Positions 48,324 through 56,827 are shown, numbered from the stretch's first letter. The stretch is 64,000 bases of DNA from JAJRQY01 sp965224435 (GCA_965224435.1 OZ245048.1:1364001-1428000); one strand, 5' to 3'. Numbers and translations are program-made. Notes: generated from the sequence alone by a model not told the origin.

Positions 48324-50293
48324 GATGTCTCTTTCGGTGACGCGTTTTCTTGGAGTGTGAGGTCTGGATCAAGGGTTGGCTCAAAGGTGACTAGGACGGC
48401 GCCGCTTTCAACGGTGTCACCTTGATTCACGCTGACGGTGGCAATGGTTCCGTCGCCGTTGGCAGTCAGGGTGTGCAGCATCTTCATGGCTTCGATCACC
48501 ACCAAGGTGTCGCCAGCCTGCACCTCGCTCCCGGCGACCGCTGCCACCTCAACAACCACGGCAGGGAATGGTGCAACAAGGGCAGACGCGTCTTCGTGAC
48601 GAGCCTCTTGCTCAGCGTGTACCAGCTCACCAGCTGTTGGAACAGTGAAGGTCAGGCTGTGGCCGCCCATATTGATGGCGATCTGTCGTCCAGGTCCGTC
48701 GATCACGGCTGGCATGGATAGCTCGGATCGGTCAGCCTCGGTTGGACTTGTTGGCTTCACCTCTATCTGCTCTCCTCGATGGATTAGCGTGATGCTGGCA
48801 TCGGCCTGATGGGGGGTTGCTCGATAGGGCCCAACCTGTTCCCACAAGTTCCCCGTCTTGCGGCCGGCAGCTTCAGCGGCCAAGAACAATCCGGCAGCTG
48901 TTGCTGCCGCCAGTTCCAGATCCAGGGTCGGCGGCTGATTCTCGGCGCTGCCAGCAAAGACTTCATCAATGAATCGGGTCGTTGCTGAGCCATCTTGCAC
49001 CGAGGGGTGGGCTACCAGCCAACGAAGGAAGCCGGTGTTTGTTGGCACGCCGCCAACGATTAGATAATCCAGGGCCGACCCTAGGCGACGCAAGGCATCG
49101 CTTCTGTCAGTGCCGTAGGTGATGAGCTTGGCGATCATCGCATCGAAGTGCGGGCTGATCACGCTGCCTCTTTCAACAGCAGCGTCCCAGCGCACTGATC
49201 CTGGTGACGTGGCTTCAGGAACTGCCAAAGCAAACACGGTTCCGGTCTGGGGCATGAACCCGGCGGCCGGGTCTTCGGCGTTGATGCGAGCCTCGAAGGC
49301 ATGGCCAGTAAAGGTCACATCATCTTGGGCGATGGGCAGGGGCTCACCCTCGGCCACCTTGAGCATGAGGGCCACCAGGTCAAGCCCAGTGATTGCTTCG
49401 GTAACAGGGTGTTCGACCTGGAGCCGGGTATTCATCTCCAAGAAGAAGTGCTCGCCAGTGGTGCCATCAACCACGAACTCAACGGTTCCGGCAGAGTCAT
49501 AGCCAATGGATCGAGCCAGCAGCAGGGCATCCCTGCGCAGGTCAGTGTCGGTCTGCGCAGACAGATTGGGAGCCGGGGCCTCTTCGATGACTTTCTGATA
49601 GCGACGCTGCAGGGAGCATTCCCGGGTTCCAAGCTCGATCACGGTTCCATGCTGATCACCGATGATCTGGACTTCGATATGGCGGGGTGATTGCACAAAG
49701 CGTTCGACGATGACTGCCCCGTTGCCGAAGGATCGCTCGGCTTCAGTTGAGGCTTCCTCCAATGCTCCAGCAAACTCGCCCTCGTTGTTGACGATCCGGA
49801 TCCCCTTGCCGCCGCCGCCGAATGCAGCCTTGATGAGGACGGGGAAGCCAATGTCCTTAGCCGCAGCCAGTAGCTGGACCGGGTCCTGAGAGGTGTCGAA
49901 GCCAGGGATGAGCGGAACGCCAGCATTGGCGGCCAGACGTCGAGCTTCGATCTTGGAGCCCATGGTGGCAATGGAGTCGGGAGAGGGGCCCACCCAGGCC
50001 ATTCCCGCATCGATGACAGCTTGGGCAAAGTCCAGACGTTCGGCCAGGAAGCCATAGCCGGGATGAATAGCGGTGGCACCGTTCTCGACGGCGATCGAAA
50101 CCAGCTTGTCGATGGACAAGTAGCTTTCGGCGAGATTGGCTGGCCCAATGTGCACAGCCGTTGTGGCGTCAGTGGTATGGGGGGCTCCACGATCGGGGTC
50201 GTTGAATACCGCGATTGTGTCGTGGCCGAGATCGTTGGCAGTGCGGATAATTCGGCGAGCGATTTCGCCTCGGTTTGCGATGAGGATGCGCAT
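48320..50293 (-). CDS. accA1: Acyl-CoA carboxylase alpha subunit (biotin carboxylase + biotin carrier)
   Basis: The biotin carboxylase domain has ILIANRGEIARRIIRTA, IHPGYGFLAERLDFA, FGGGGKGIRIV (ATP loop), HIEVQIIGDQHG and FLEMNTRLQVEHPVTE. The BCCP domain at the C-terminus holds the biotinylation site VIEAMKMLHTL. At 657 residues it matches AccA1/MccA-type subunits. It acts with the upstream carboxyltransferase, most likely on 3-methylcrotonyl-CoA. A TAGGAG Shine-Dalgarno precedes ATG 50293. Confidence 0.93.
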   Translation of the reverse strand: MRILIANRGEIARRIIRTANDLGHDTIAVFNDPDRGAPHTTDATTAVHIGPANLAESYLSIDKLVSIAVENGATAIHPGYGFLAERLDFAQAVIDAGMAWVGPSPDSIATMGSKIEARRLAANAGVPLIPGFDTSQDPVQLLAAAKDIGFPVLIKAAFGGGGKGIRIVNNEGEFAGALEEASTEAERSFGNGAVIVERFVQSPRHIEVQIIGDQHGTVIELGTRECSLQRRYQKVIEEAPAPNLSAQTDTDLRRDALLLARSIGYDSAGTVEFVVDGTTGEHFFLEMNTRLQVEHPVTEAITGLDLVALMLKVAEGEPLPIAQDDVTFTGHAFEARINAEDPAAGFMPQTGTVFALAVPEATSPGSVRWDAAVERGSVISPHFDAMIAKLITYGTDRSDALRRLGSALDYLIVGGVPTNTGFLRWLVAHPSVQDGSATTRFIDEVFAGSAENQPPTLDLELAAATAAGLFLAAEAAGRKTGNLWEQVGPYRATPHQADASITLIHRGEQIEVKPTSPTEADRSELSMPAVIDGPGRQIAINMGGHSLTFTVPTAGELVHAEQEARHEDASALVAPFPAVVVEVAAVAGSEVQAGDTLVVIEAMKMLHTLTANGDGTIATVSVNQGDTVESGAVLVTFEPTLDPDLTLQENASPKETS

Positions 50294-50305
50294 GGTGAAG
50301 CTCTC

Positions 50306-51955
50306 CTACATCCGGTAGACGATGCCACCGGAGTTCGGGGCATCTTGGCGGGCGGCTAGGGATAGGCAGAGGCCGAGAGCGTCTCGGGTGTTGACTGGAT
50401 CGATCAGGCCGTCGTCCCAGATTCGTGAGGTGGCGTAGTACGGATTGGAGTGCATCTCGTACTGGTCGCCCACCTCCTTGCGCAGCTTGGCAATATCTTC
50501 GTCGGTGGTCTCTGCTGCCTTGAGGCCAGCAACACGGATGTCGACCAGGACGGTCTGGGCTGTTTCGGCCGACATGGTGGCGATCCGAGAGTTAGGCCAG
50601 GCAAAGAGGAAGCGGGGGGCAAGGCCTCGGCCGCACATGCCGTAGTTGCCTGCGCCATAGGAGTTGCCAATGAGCACGGTGTAGCGGGGGACTTTGGCGT
50701 TGGCGACAGCGGTCACCATCTGGGCTCCGTGTTTGGCAATGCCACCCATTTCGGAGTCCCTGCCAACCATATAGCCCGAAGTGTTCTGCAGGAAGAGGAG
50801 TGGAATTTGTCGTTGCTCACAAAGCTCGATGAAGTGAGTGGCCTTCTGGGCTGAGTTAGAGAAGAGGATTCCGTTGTTGGCCAAAATGCCAACCCGGTGA
50901 CCCCAGATCCGGCTGAAGCCGCAGGTTAGAGTTTCGCCCCACTCGGGCTTGAACTCGTTGTATTCGGAACCATCAACCATGCGGGCGATAATCTCGCGGG
51001 AGTCAAAGGGGATGCGGGCGTCGGCACTGATGATGCCGTAGATCTCCTCGGGGTCATAAAGAGGTGGTTCGGCAGCGATGGTGTCCAACCATCCTTGGGT
51101 GTCGCTGATCATGCGTTGGCTAGTCGTTGCGCAGATCTCGCGCAGCTTGATGTAGGCCTCGGCCTCGGTTTGCACGATGTAATCAGAGACCCCGGACACG
51201 CGGGTGTGCATGTCGGCGCCGCCGAGTTCGTCTGGTTCGATGACCTCGCCGAGGGCGGCCTTGACGATGGGAGGCCCGCCAAGGAAGATCCGGCCGATGC
51301 CTTCAACCATGATGACTTCGTCGGATAGGGCAGGAACGTAGGCGCCACCAGCAGTGCAGCCGCCAAGGACTACGGAGAGCTGGGGCAGTCCCATGGCCGA
51401 CATGCGAGCTTGCCGGTAGAACGAGCCGCCGAAGTGATCTTTGTCCGGGAAGATTTCGTCTTGAAGGGGGAGGAAAGCACCGCCGGAGTCAGCCAGATAG
51501 ATGCAGCCGATCTGCTGCTCTTCGGCGATGTGTTGGGCGCGGACATGTTTCTTGATTGAGGCGGGCAGGAGCGAGCCGCCCTTCACCGTTGCATCATTGG
51601 CGATGAACATGAAGGGGATTCCACCGACGACGCCAATGCCGGTGACGATGCCAGCGCCCGGGGCAACGTCGTCGTACTGGCCAAAGGCAGCCAGGGTAGA
51701 AAGTTCTATGAAGGGGGTGCCGGGGTCGATGATCATGTCGATCCGGTCCCGAACCATGACCTTGCCTCGGCCGAGATGCCGCTTGATTGAGCGCTCGCGA
51801 CCACCATCGATCACATGGCTCATGCGGTCCTGGAGTTCAGATGCCAGTTGACGGGAAGCGGCATCGTTCGTTCTGAATTGCTCTGAGTCCGGGTCGACGG
51901 TTGTTGTCCAGACCGGGCCAGCTGTTGTAGAAGTGGTGGATGCGATGGCGCTCAT
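50306..51955 (-). CDS. accD1: Acyl-CoA carboxylase beta subunit (carboxyltransferase)
   Basis: A crotonase-fold carboxyltransferase of 549 residues: GRGKVMVRDRIDMIIDPGTP, GIGVVGGIPFMFIANDATVK, CIYLADSGGAFLPLQ, VVLGGCTAGGAYVPALSDE, FLGGPPIVKAALGEV and PLLFLQNTSGYMVGRDSE. It is typical of methylcrotonyl-CoA/geranyl-CoA carboxylase beta subunits. ATG 51955 overlaps the TetR stop (ATGA), so regulator and enzyme are co-transcribed. Longer N-terminal extensions of the open frame lie in the TetR gene and are rejected. Confidence 0.93.
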   Translation of the reverse strand: MSAIASTTSTTAGPVWTTTVDPDSEQFRTNDAASRQLASELQDRMSHVIDGGRERSIKRHLGRGKVMVRDRIDMIIDPGTPFIELSTLAAFGQYDDVAPGAGIVTGIGVVGGIPFMFIANDATVKGGSLLPASIKKHVRAQHIAEEQQIGCIYLADSGGAFLPLQDEIFPDKDHFGGSFYRQARMSAMGLPQLSVVLGGCTAGGAYVPALSDEVIMVEGIGRIFLGGPPIVKAALGEVIEPDELGGADMHTRVSGVSDYIVQTEAEAYIKLREICATTSQRMISDTQGWLDTIAAEPPLYDPEEIYGIISADARIPFDSREIIARMVDGSEYNEFKPEWGETLTCGFSRIWGHRVGILANNGILFSNSAQKATHFIELCEQRQIPLLFLQNTSGYMVGRDSEMGGIAKHGAQMVTAVANAKVPRYTVLIGNSYGAGNYGMCGRGLAPRFLFAWPNSRIATMSAETAQTVLVDIRVAGLKAAETTDEDIAKLRKEVGDQYEMHSNPYYATSRIWDDGLIDPVNTRDALGLCLSLAARQDAPNSGGIVYRM

Positions 51956-52596
51956 TGTCCGATGCCTTTCCAAACGAGGGTGGTCATGACTTGGGCCAGA
52001 TCGTTCACGCTTTGGGCGTCCTTCTTTTTTCGGGAGTATTGCTTGGGGGTGAACCACTCGACGGTGGAGTTGATGGCCCCGAGCAAGATGCGTCGAGCCA
52101 TTTGCACATCGAGATTGGGGTCCAACATGCCTGATGTTGCCAGACTTTGGAGAAGGGTGTCCCAACGTTGCTCGTATTGGTCGCGAATGGGAACGACGGC
52201 TCTTTTAACCGACTCAGGGGCGACGGGGAAGACAACGATGTTTGCCGCGGTGTAGGGGCCGTGTTCGAACAAGGCCGTGAGGTGGGCTTCGACATGGGCC
52301 AGCAGGGTCTCTTCGGGAGTCTTGTTTGTCGGATCGTTTGCCAGCATTTCAACAACCTTGTCGAAGGCCTGGGTGGTGTGTCCGATGCCGATATGGAGGA
52401 TCTCGGTGAATAGTTCTTCCTTGGAGTTGAAGTGGTGGTAGATGGAGGCCGGTTGGATGCCAACAGCGGATGCGATGTCGCGCAGCGAGGTGTCGCCGTA
52501 TCCACCGGACAAGAAGAGCTTGGCCGCTTCATCCAAGATTCGTTCTCTTCCTGAGGAAAGAACTCGTAGTTTCACTCTGGCGGTGGATGTGGGCAC
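51952..52596 (-). CDS. TetR family regulator of the leucine-degradation operon
   Basis: Residues about 15-60 (SSGRERILDEAAKLFLSGGYG, TSLRDIASAVGIQPASIYHHF, NSKEELFTEI) are a textbook TetR HTH. A ligand-binding domain follows, 214 residues in total. It is the first gene of the accD1-accA1-acyl-CoA dehydrogenase-citE operon, and its own promoter holds an 18-bp palindrome, so autorepression relieved by an acyl-CoA is likely (inference). The GTG start is 6 nt after the TAGGGT -10. Confidence 0.9.
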   Translation of the reverse strand: MPTSTARVKLRVLSSGRERILDEAAKLFLSGGYGDTSLRDIASAVGIQPASIYHHFNSKEELFTEILHIGIGHTTQAFDKVVEMLANDPTNKTPEETLLAHVEAHLTALFEHGPYTAANIVVFPVAPESVKRAVVPIRDQYEQRWDTLLQSLATSGMLDPNLDVQMARRILLGAINSTVEWFTPKQYSRKKKDAQSVNDLAQVMTTLVWKGIGQ

Positions 52597-52602
52597 AACA
52601 AC

Positions 52603-52623
52603 ACCCTAACGAACGTTCGGTAG
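52603..52623 (-). promoter_or_regulatory. TetR promoter with palindromic operator
   Basis: The -10 box TAGGGT (52603-52608) overlaps the dyad CTAACGAACGTTCGGTAG (52606-52623), which is symmetrical except for one base pair and has the perfect core CGAACGTTCG. Repressor binding would cover the -10/-35 region. Confidence 0.7.
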
Positions 52624-52812
52624 CTCGTCCAGTGAGAGCTGGAAACAGCAAAATTGGTGGTTAAACGAGACGAGATTTCGTGTGTTGCTAAATCATGTCA
52701 ATCTCATGCCAGACACGTCATATGTCAATGAAAACGAAACTGATTCGTTACCCGACCTCGTCTGCGCCGCGTTGACGGCTACCGTTTTTCTTAACCGAAA
52801 GAAGGAGAAGTT

Positions 52813-53103
52813 ATGTCCATCGTTCGTAAGACAAGCAATGCGTGTGAAATTCAAGGAGGGGCGAATGAACCGTCTCAAATGGTTAAGAGAAATCGGGTCA
52901 CCGCACCCGCCTTTCTGACAGCAACGGCCCTCGCTGTTGGGATGCTGTTGTCGGCTTGTACATCCGGGTCTGGTGTTGGTGGTGAAGGCAACGTAGATGG
53001 CACCATCGACCCGGTACCAGCCGACCCCGGCGCTCCAGCAGAGGATGCTCCGGCCGATGGTGCCGACACTCCAGAGGACACGGAGGCGCCAGCCGACGAA
53101 TAA
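52813..53103 (+). CDS. Small predicted lipoprotein with acidic tail
   Basis: The hydrophobic segment FLTATALAVGMLLSAC with lipobox LLSAC marks a lipoprotein signal peptide. The mature part is a short, disordered, acidic Pro/Ala repeat (DPVPADPGAPAEDAPADG). The start ATG 52813 has a strong AAGGAG site. A second strong site (AAGGAGGGG) precedes an ATG at 52865 in a different frame, so the true start could also be ATG 52879 or reflect a small indel. There is no known function; 96 residues from the first start. Confidence 0.6.
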   Translation: MSIVRKTSNACEIQGGANEPSQMVKRNRVTAPAFLTATALAVGMLLSACTSGSGVGGEGNVDGTIDPVPADPGAPAEDAPADGADTPEDTEAPADE

Positions 53104-53239
53104 GGCGCCAACCCACTAGGCCTCAAACCGAATTGGGCACGCTTCAACCGGGAAGTCCACAACGAGGTGGCAACTTCATCCGGGAGGCTCGCATCATCTG
53201 CTGAGGGTCTCCACACCCTTAGGGGAGTGATGCGTCGAA

Positions 53240-53271
53240 CCCGCTCCGGCCCGATCATGGGTCGGAGCGGG
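53240..53271 (+). terminator. Hairpin terminator after lipoprotein gene
   Basis: A 13-bp GC-rich stem: CCCGCTCCG (53240-53248) pairs with CGGAGCGGG (53263-53271), extended inward by four pairs including one G-T. The loop is GATCAT. The weak tail is CCTTGTCT. Confidence 0.6.
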
Positions 53272-53278
53272 CCTTGTC

Positions 53279-53284
53279 TATAGT
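53279..53284 (+). promoter_or_regulatory. -10 box of MaoC-like gene (leaderless)
   Basis: TATAGT, 7 nt before ATG 53292. It rules out the in-frame start at 53274. Confidence 0.5.
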
Positions 53285-53291
53285 TCTGGCC

Positions 53292-53858
53292 ATGCCCAAT
53301 CCAGATCCGATTGCACTGTTCGATTCTTCTGACTCGTCAGATTCAGCATCACCGAGTTCTGAGAGAAGAGGCGCCCGAGTGGACGCCGAAGGGCGAGCCG
53401 TCAGTGGCTTGTGGTTCGAAGAGCTAACAGTCGGGCTGGTGATTCAGCATCCCATCCGGCGAACAATCACCGAAACCGACAACGTCATGTTTACCACCAT
53501 GACTATGAATCCAGCCTGGCTCCATCTGGATTTCGACTACGCCGAGAACCACACCGAGTTCGGCAAGCCGCTGGTCAATTCCATGTTCACCATGGCCTTG
53601 GTCATTGGCATAAGCGTGCACCAAACCACCCTTGGTACCACGGTGGCCAACCTGGGCTTTGATGGAATTTCGTTCCCTGCTCCGCTATTTCACGGCGACA
53701 CTGTTCGGGTCGAGACCGAAGTGCTGGCTGCTCGTTTGTCCAAGTCTCGACCGACCCAAGGCATCGTGACCTTTGAGCACCGGGCCTACAACCAGGATGA
53801 CGTCTTGGTCTGCAAAGCCCAACGCAACGCCCTAATGCTGGTCAACCCAAACGACTAG
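53292..53858 (+). CDS. MaoC-like (hot-dog fold) acyl-CoA hydratase
   Basis: After a Ser/Asp-rich leader (SSDSSDSASPSS) the protein has the MaoC hot-dog fold: GLWFEELTVGLVIQHPIRRTI, ETDNVMFTTMTMNPAWLHLD, YAENHTEFGKPLVNSMFTMAL and GDTVRVETEVLAARLSKS. MaoC-like hydratases add water to enoyl-CoA. The mycobacterial leucine cluster also contains a MaoC-like gene (from memory), so it probably serves the adjacent pathway although it is transcribed separately. It is convergent with the HAD gene, overlapping by 4 bases. Confidence 0.85.
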   Translation: MPNPDPIALFDSSDSSDSASPSSERRGARVDAEGRAVSGLWFEELTVGLVIQHPIRRTITETDNVMFTTMTMNPAWLHLDFDYAENHTEFGKPLVNSMFTMALVIGISVHQTTLGTTVANLGFDGISFPAPLFHGDTVRVETEVLAARLSKSRPTQGIVTFEHRAYNQDDVLVCKAQRNALMLVNPND

Positions 53859-54469
53859 CTCGCACGTTCATCATGCAGGATCTCGATGAGGTGCTGACGG
53901 AACGTGGAAAGGTCAATGAACGTTCGGGTTGTCATGCCAATCTCTTTGGCGCCGGCAAGTTTGGATTCTGAGTCGTCGGTGAAGAACACAGTCTCGGGTC
54001 GAACATCAAGTGAACGACAGACCGATTCGAATGCCCTTTGATCAGGCTTGGCGAAACCGATCTGTGCACTATTGAATATGCCGTCAAAGTGTTGGGTGAG
54101 ACCGAGGTCTTCCACCTCCTCGGGAATCGTGTCCGTGCCATTGGTGAGCACTGCCACCGTGATGCCGGATGTGCGAAGTTGGTCGACCAGTTTGATCATC
54201 TCCCAATCAATTTCACCGCGTTCGGCTCCACCGCGGTTAGCCAACCACTCTTCTGCTGCCGCTGGACACGAAACAGCCAGACCGACCTGGTCGATCCATT
54301 GGCCTCGCGTGATACGGCCAGTGATTGTCTGGTTCAGCAGCTCGGGCTCAAATGCCGCGGTAACCAACGACCCGGGTGGAAGGTCATGGCGACGTTCGAC
54401 CCCGGAAACATGATCGGGATCGAAGTGACGGATTACTCCATCAAGGTCAAGGAGGATGGTGGAGATCAT
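53855..54469 (-). CDS. HAD superfamily hydrolase (subfamily IA)
   Basis: A 204-residue HAD phosphatase: motif I ILLDLDGVIRHFD, motif II VAVLTNGTD, motif III FAKPDQRAFE and motif IV VFFTDDSESKLAGA. A helical cap domain follows motif I. The small-molecule phosphate substrate is unknown. Its ATG overlaps the upstream GNAT stop (ATGA), so the two are co-translated. Confidence 0.88.
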   Translation of the reverse strand: MISTILLDLDGVIRHFDPDHVSGVERRHDLPPGSLVTAAFEPELLNQTITGRITRGQWIDQVGLAVSCPAAAEEWLANRGGAERGEIDWEMIKLVDQLRTSGITVAVLTNGTDTIPEEVEDLGLTQHFDGIFNSAQIGFAKPDQRAFESVCRSLDVRPETVFFTDDSESKLAGAKEIGMTTRTFIDLSTFRQHLIEILHDERAS

Positions 54470-54981
54470 TGCTGGGTAGCGGTAGTCGGCCGAACGAGTC
54501 GGACCTGGGTCTGCGGTTCACCGTATTCTTCGAACTCGGTGTCGGCGACGAATCCGAGCCGGCCCAGCAACCGAAGTGACCGTGCATTGGCCGTTTGAGT
54601 GACAGCGATGATTACATCGACTTGATAGTGGTCCCATCCCCACTCCACCAGGGCGAGCGAGGCCTCGAAGGCGAGACCTTCTCCCCAGAACTCAGGTATC
54701 AGTTGGTAGGAGAGTTCAGGGTGTTCGCGCTCGCGACTGCTCTCGATGGAGAATGTGCCAATTGGTTGCCCAGTCTCGGTGAGGACAGCAACGAAAGCGC
54801 CAGATTGCTTGCCGATAGTGTGACTCCGGAAGCCCTCAAGGTCTTGGTCCGAAAACGGACCGCCCAGATGCTTCCGAACCTCCGAATCAGTCAGGATCAC
54901 TGTGATTGTCTCTCGATCTTGCTCCGATGGACAGCGCAATACCAGCCGCTCTGTAGCAATTACCTCACTCGTCCAAGCCAT
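54466..54981 (-). CDS. GNAT family N-acetyltransferase
   Basis: A 171-residue RimJ/RimL-like acetyltransferase: VIATERLVLRCPSEQDRE, LSYQLIPEFWGEGLAFEASL (acetyl-CoA region) and TQTANARSLRLLGRLGFV. It forms a two-gene operon with the HAD phosphatase. The substrate is unknown. Confidence 0.87.
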   Translation of the reverse strand: MAWTSEVIATERLVLRCPSEQDRETITVILTDSEVRKHLGGPFSDQDLEGFRSHTIGKQSGAFVAVLTETGQPIGTFSIESSREREHPELSYQLIPEFWGEGLAFEASLALVEWGWDHYQVDVIIAVTQTANARSLRLLGRLGFVADTEFEEYGEPQTQVRLVRPTTATQQ

Positions 54982-55178
54982 ATCAGGAACTCATACCAGT
55001 GTTATCATCCTTGTTGACATCAGATCGGATCTTCTGTGGGCTTCTGCACCGTTCTGCGATGGTAGACGACGGGCCCGCCATGCGAAATGCGAACCCCGTT
55101 CGGATGTCGGTAGTGCCGTGAATGCTCTTCTTGACGGTGAGATTGCGATCTGGATTGCATCTCCCAACCGGACAGGCT

Positions 55179-55745
55179 CTACTTCTTGGGCCAGATCGTT
55201 TGTGCCCTTGATGCCGCTTCGATCAGTGGACCAGCGCTCAGCGTCAGTCGCGTCTCCTCGATATCAGATACTGGCCAGGCAACCACGAACGTCAAGTCGC
55301 CTGCCGGCGGCAATGGCCAAAGCCACTGATCCATCCTCCATTCCCCTCCGCCGCCTCCGCCGCCCAGGGCGAAAAGGATCGGTCCTTCCAAATCAGCGTC
55401 AAGAACTTGGAACTGCCGGTTGCTCCACTTCCGCCCATCGGCGAAGAGTATTCCGATTGACAAAAACCTGGGATCGCCCGGTGGATTGCCTGGGTTGTGC
55501 ATCTCCCACGGTGGATGGGGAATATCGTCTCGCTCCTCGCGGGCAATCAACCTCATCGAGAACTCGACACCGGTGGGGTAGGCGGCGAACTGATCAAGGA
55601 CTAGAAGATGTCGTTCGTTGGAGAACAAGACGAGACGCTCACAAGTGAGCCCTGGCAGCATTCCGTCTGGAGGTCCACCCCAAGGAGGCTTGGTCGGTCG
55701 CGGTTGGAGGGGCGCCAATGACTCTGGGCCATCAAAGAAACTCAT
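55179..55745 (-). CDS. Conserved hypothetical protein with Gly-rich loop
   Basis: A 188-residue protein starting MSFFDGPESLAPLQPRPTKP. It then has PWGGPPDGMLPG, a beta-rich domain (FAAYPTGVEFSMRLIARE, ILFADGRKW), a run of seven glycines, and MDQWLWPLPPAGDLTFVVAW with ETRLTLSAGPLIEAASRA. I have seen this pattern in hypothetical proteins of several bacteria but know no function. It has no signal peptide. ATG 55745 is set by a TACATT -10 box 6 nt upstream. The 197 bp between it and the GNAT gene hold nothing I can support. Confidence 0.7.
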   Translation of the reverse strand: MSFFDGPESLAPLQPRPTKPPWGGPPDGMLPGLTCERLVLFSNERHLLVLDQFAAYPTGVEFSMRLIAREERDDIPHPPWEMHNPGNPPGDPRFLSIGILFADGRKWSNRQFQVLDADLEGPILFALGGGGGGGEWRMDQWLWPLPPAGDLTFVVAWPVSDIEETRLTLSAGPLIEAASRAQTIWPKK

Positions 55746-55751
55746 GGACAA

Positions 55752-55757
55752 AATGTA
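55752..55757 (-). promoter_or_regulatory. -10 box of conserved hypothetical gene (leaderless)
   Basis: TACATT on the minus strand, 6 nt before ATG 55745. Confidence 0.45.
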
Positions 55758-55801
55758 GCTGCTGCGCACGAGCGGACTGGTTTCGTTAGCTGGTATGCCG
55801 T

Positions 55802-55876
55802 CTATAGCCCCACACGGCTGGCTGCATCGGCAAGATCTTGATCGCCAGTAACGAATTGTTGAAGTAGGCGATCAAT
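55802..55876 (-). pseudogene. VapC (PIN domain) toxin C-terminal remnant
   Basis: Directly after the antitoxin-like stop, an open stretch reads IDRLLQQFVTGDQDLADAA then SRVGL before TAG. FVTGDxDLADAA is the end of a PIN-domain VapC toxin, including a late acidic residue. The first 100 or so residues are missing, so the toxin gene has been deleted internally. Confidence 0.6.
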
Positions 55877-56042
55877 GACGTTGCTCGGCTACCAGATCAC
55901 TAACGGTGTCGGTCGCCTTGATTGGACTAGCCGTCCGGGTCTTCTTCGCTGTCGAGGCAGGAATGACGAGACCTTCAGCAATGAGCTGTTCCAGGAAATG
56001 AGGACCGTCAAGCGGGACATTTGATCCAGGAGACTTGGCCAT
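55872..56042 (-). CDS. Truncated Phd-type antitoxin-like protein
   Basis: A 56-residue protein: MAKSPGSNVPLDGPHFLEQL, then IAEGLVIPAS and ATDTVSDLVAEQRH. The second half matches the toxin-binding tail of actinobacterial Phd/VapB antitoxins (SDLVAEQR ending). The DNA-binding N-terminal half is absent. It starts 4 nt after the DUF4261-like stop and precedes the VapC remnant. It is probably relic coding sequence, although it may still be translated. Confidence 0.5.
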   Translation of the reverse strand: MAKSPGSNVPLDGPHFLEQLIAEGLVIPASTAKKTRTASPIKATDTVSDLVAEQRH

Positions 56043-56046
56043 AACG

Positions 56047-56820
56047 TCAAGCCTCGTCGGGCAGGTCGATTCGCATGACGGGTGGGCCTTCGCCGGTTGG
56101 GTTTGCTTGACGCTGGCAAAGCAATGCTTCATTCACATCGGCCCCGATGCCGTCTTCGGTGGGGTACGGGACCATTGATCCCGTCTCGTAGGTGAAGGAT
56201 GGATCTTCGGTGAACTCTTCAATCAGGCTGAAGACGAAGTTCAATCCCATATCGCCCTGATGGGAGCAGGTTACGTAGAGCTCCTCGTCGCGTCCGGTCA
56301 GGGTCAAGCCATGAGTCAAGAATGACATCCGGTCGCCGTCTTCGGGAGCCACTGTGATCTCCACCAGCAACAGCGGTGGTGGTGTGCCGGTGGCTGCACC
56401 GGCCTCGGCCATTGATACAAACACCTCTTCGCGGTGGAAGACAACGCCATCACCCAGCATCGTTGCCACGGCCTCAGTAGCTGACATCACCGCGGTGGCC
56501 AGAGCTGCGAGTGCAACCATGGCTTTCATGGGATCAGGCCCAAGTGTTGGTACGTGAAGGATGATGTGGCTCGGGGCTTCAAGAAGCTTGTCCAAACCAG
56601 CAGATGTTGGGCCGGTCGGGCAATCGGCAAGGTCGGGAATGGGCTCGGTCATCAACCGCACCCCCAATTGCTCGCCGCTTTCCAACTCGAAATCTAAGGT
56701 GTGTAGATCGAGGCCCGGCAAACGAGTGATCTTCTGCCCCAGCTCGCCTGCTCGTTCTACGATCTTGGCCGAATCGGGCAGGGTGGTGCTGTTGGTCACG
56801 ATGAATGCAAGCTCTGGCAT
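56047..56820 (-). CDS. DUF4261-like protein
   Basis: A 257-residue protein: MPELAFIVTNSTTLPDSAKI, LGVRLMTEPIPDLADCP, SHIILHVPTLGPDPMKAMVA, ATEAVATMLGDGVVFHREEV, LLLVEITVAPEDGDRMSFLT, HGLTLTGRDEELYV. The order of a small-residue N-terminus, a VTLMP-like strand, a central helix and a THGL/GRDEELY motif resembles DUF4261. Function is unknown. ATG 56820 lies 7 nt after a TAGCCT -10 box. Confidence 0.6.
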   Translation of the reverse strand: MPELAFIVTNSTTLPDSAKIVERAGELGQKITRLPGLDLHTLDFELESGEQLGVRLMTEPIPDLADCPTGPTSAGLDKLLEAPSHIILHVPTLGPDPMKAMVALAALATAVMSATEAVATMLGDGVVFHREEVFVSMAEAGAATGTPPPLLLVEITVAPEDGDRMSFLTHGLTLTGRDEELYVTCSHQGDMGLNFVFSLIEEFTEDPSFTYETGSMVPYPTEDGIGADVNEALLCQRQANPTGEGPPVMRIDLPDEA

Positions 56821-56827
56821 CCCCGGG

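Noticed and set aside
52610..52619. CGAACGTTCG upstream of TetR as an SOS box
   Set aside because: The half-sites abut without the 4-nt spacer of LexA boxes; a TetR operator explains it better.
52865..52918. 17-codon frame (MNRLKWLREIGSPHPPF) behind a strong Shine-Dalgarno
   Set aside because: It lies out of frame within the lipoprotein gene; too short to support alone, noted only as a start ambiguity.
54902..55648. 248-codon plus-strand open frame over GNAT, spacer and hypothetical gene
   Set aside because: It crosses two well-supported minus-strand genes and is Arg/Ser-rich without motifs.
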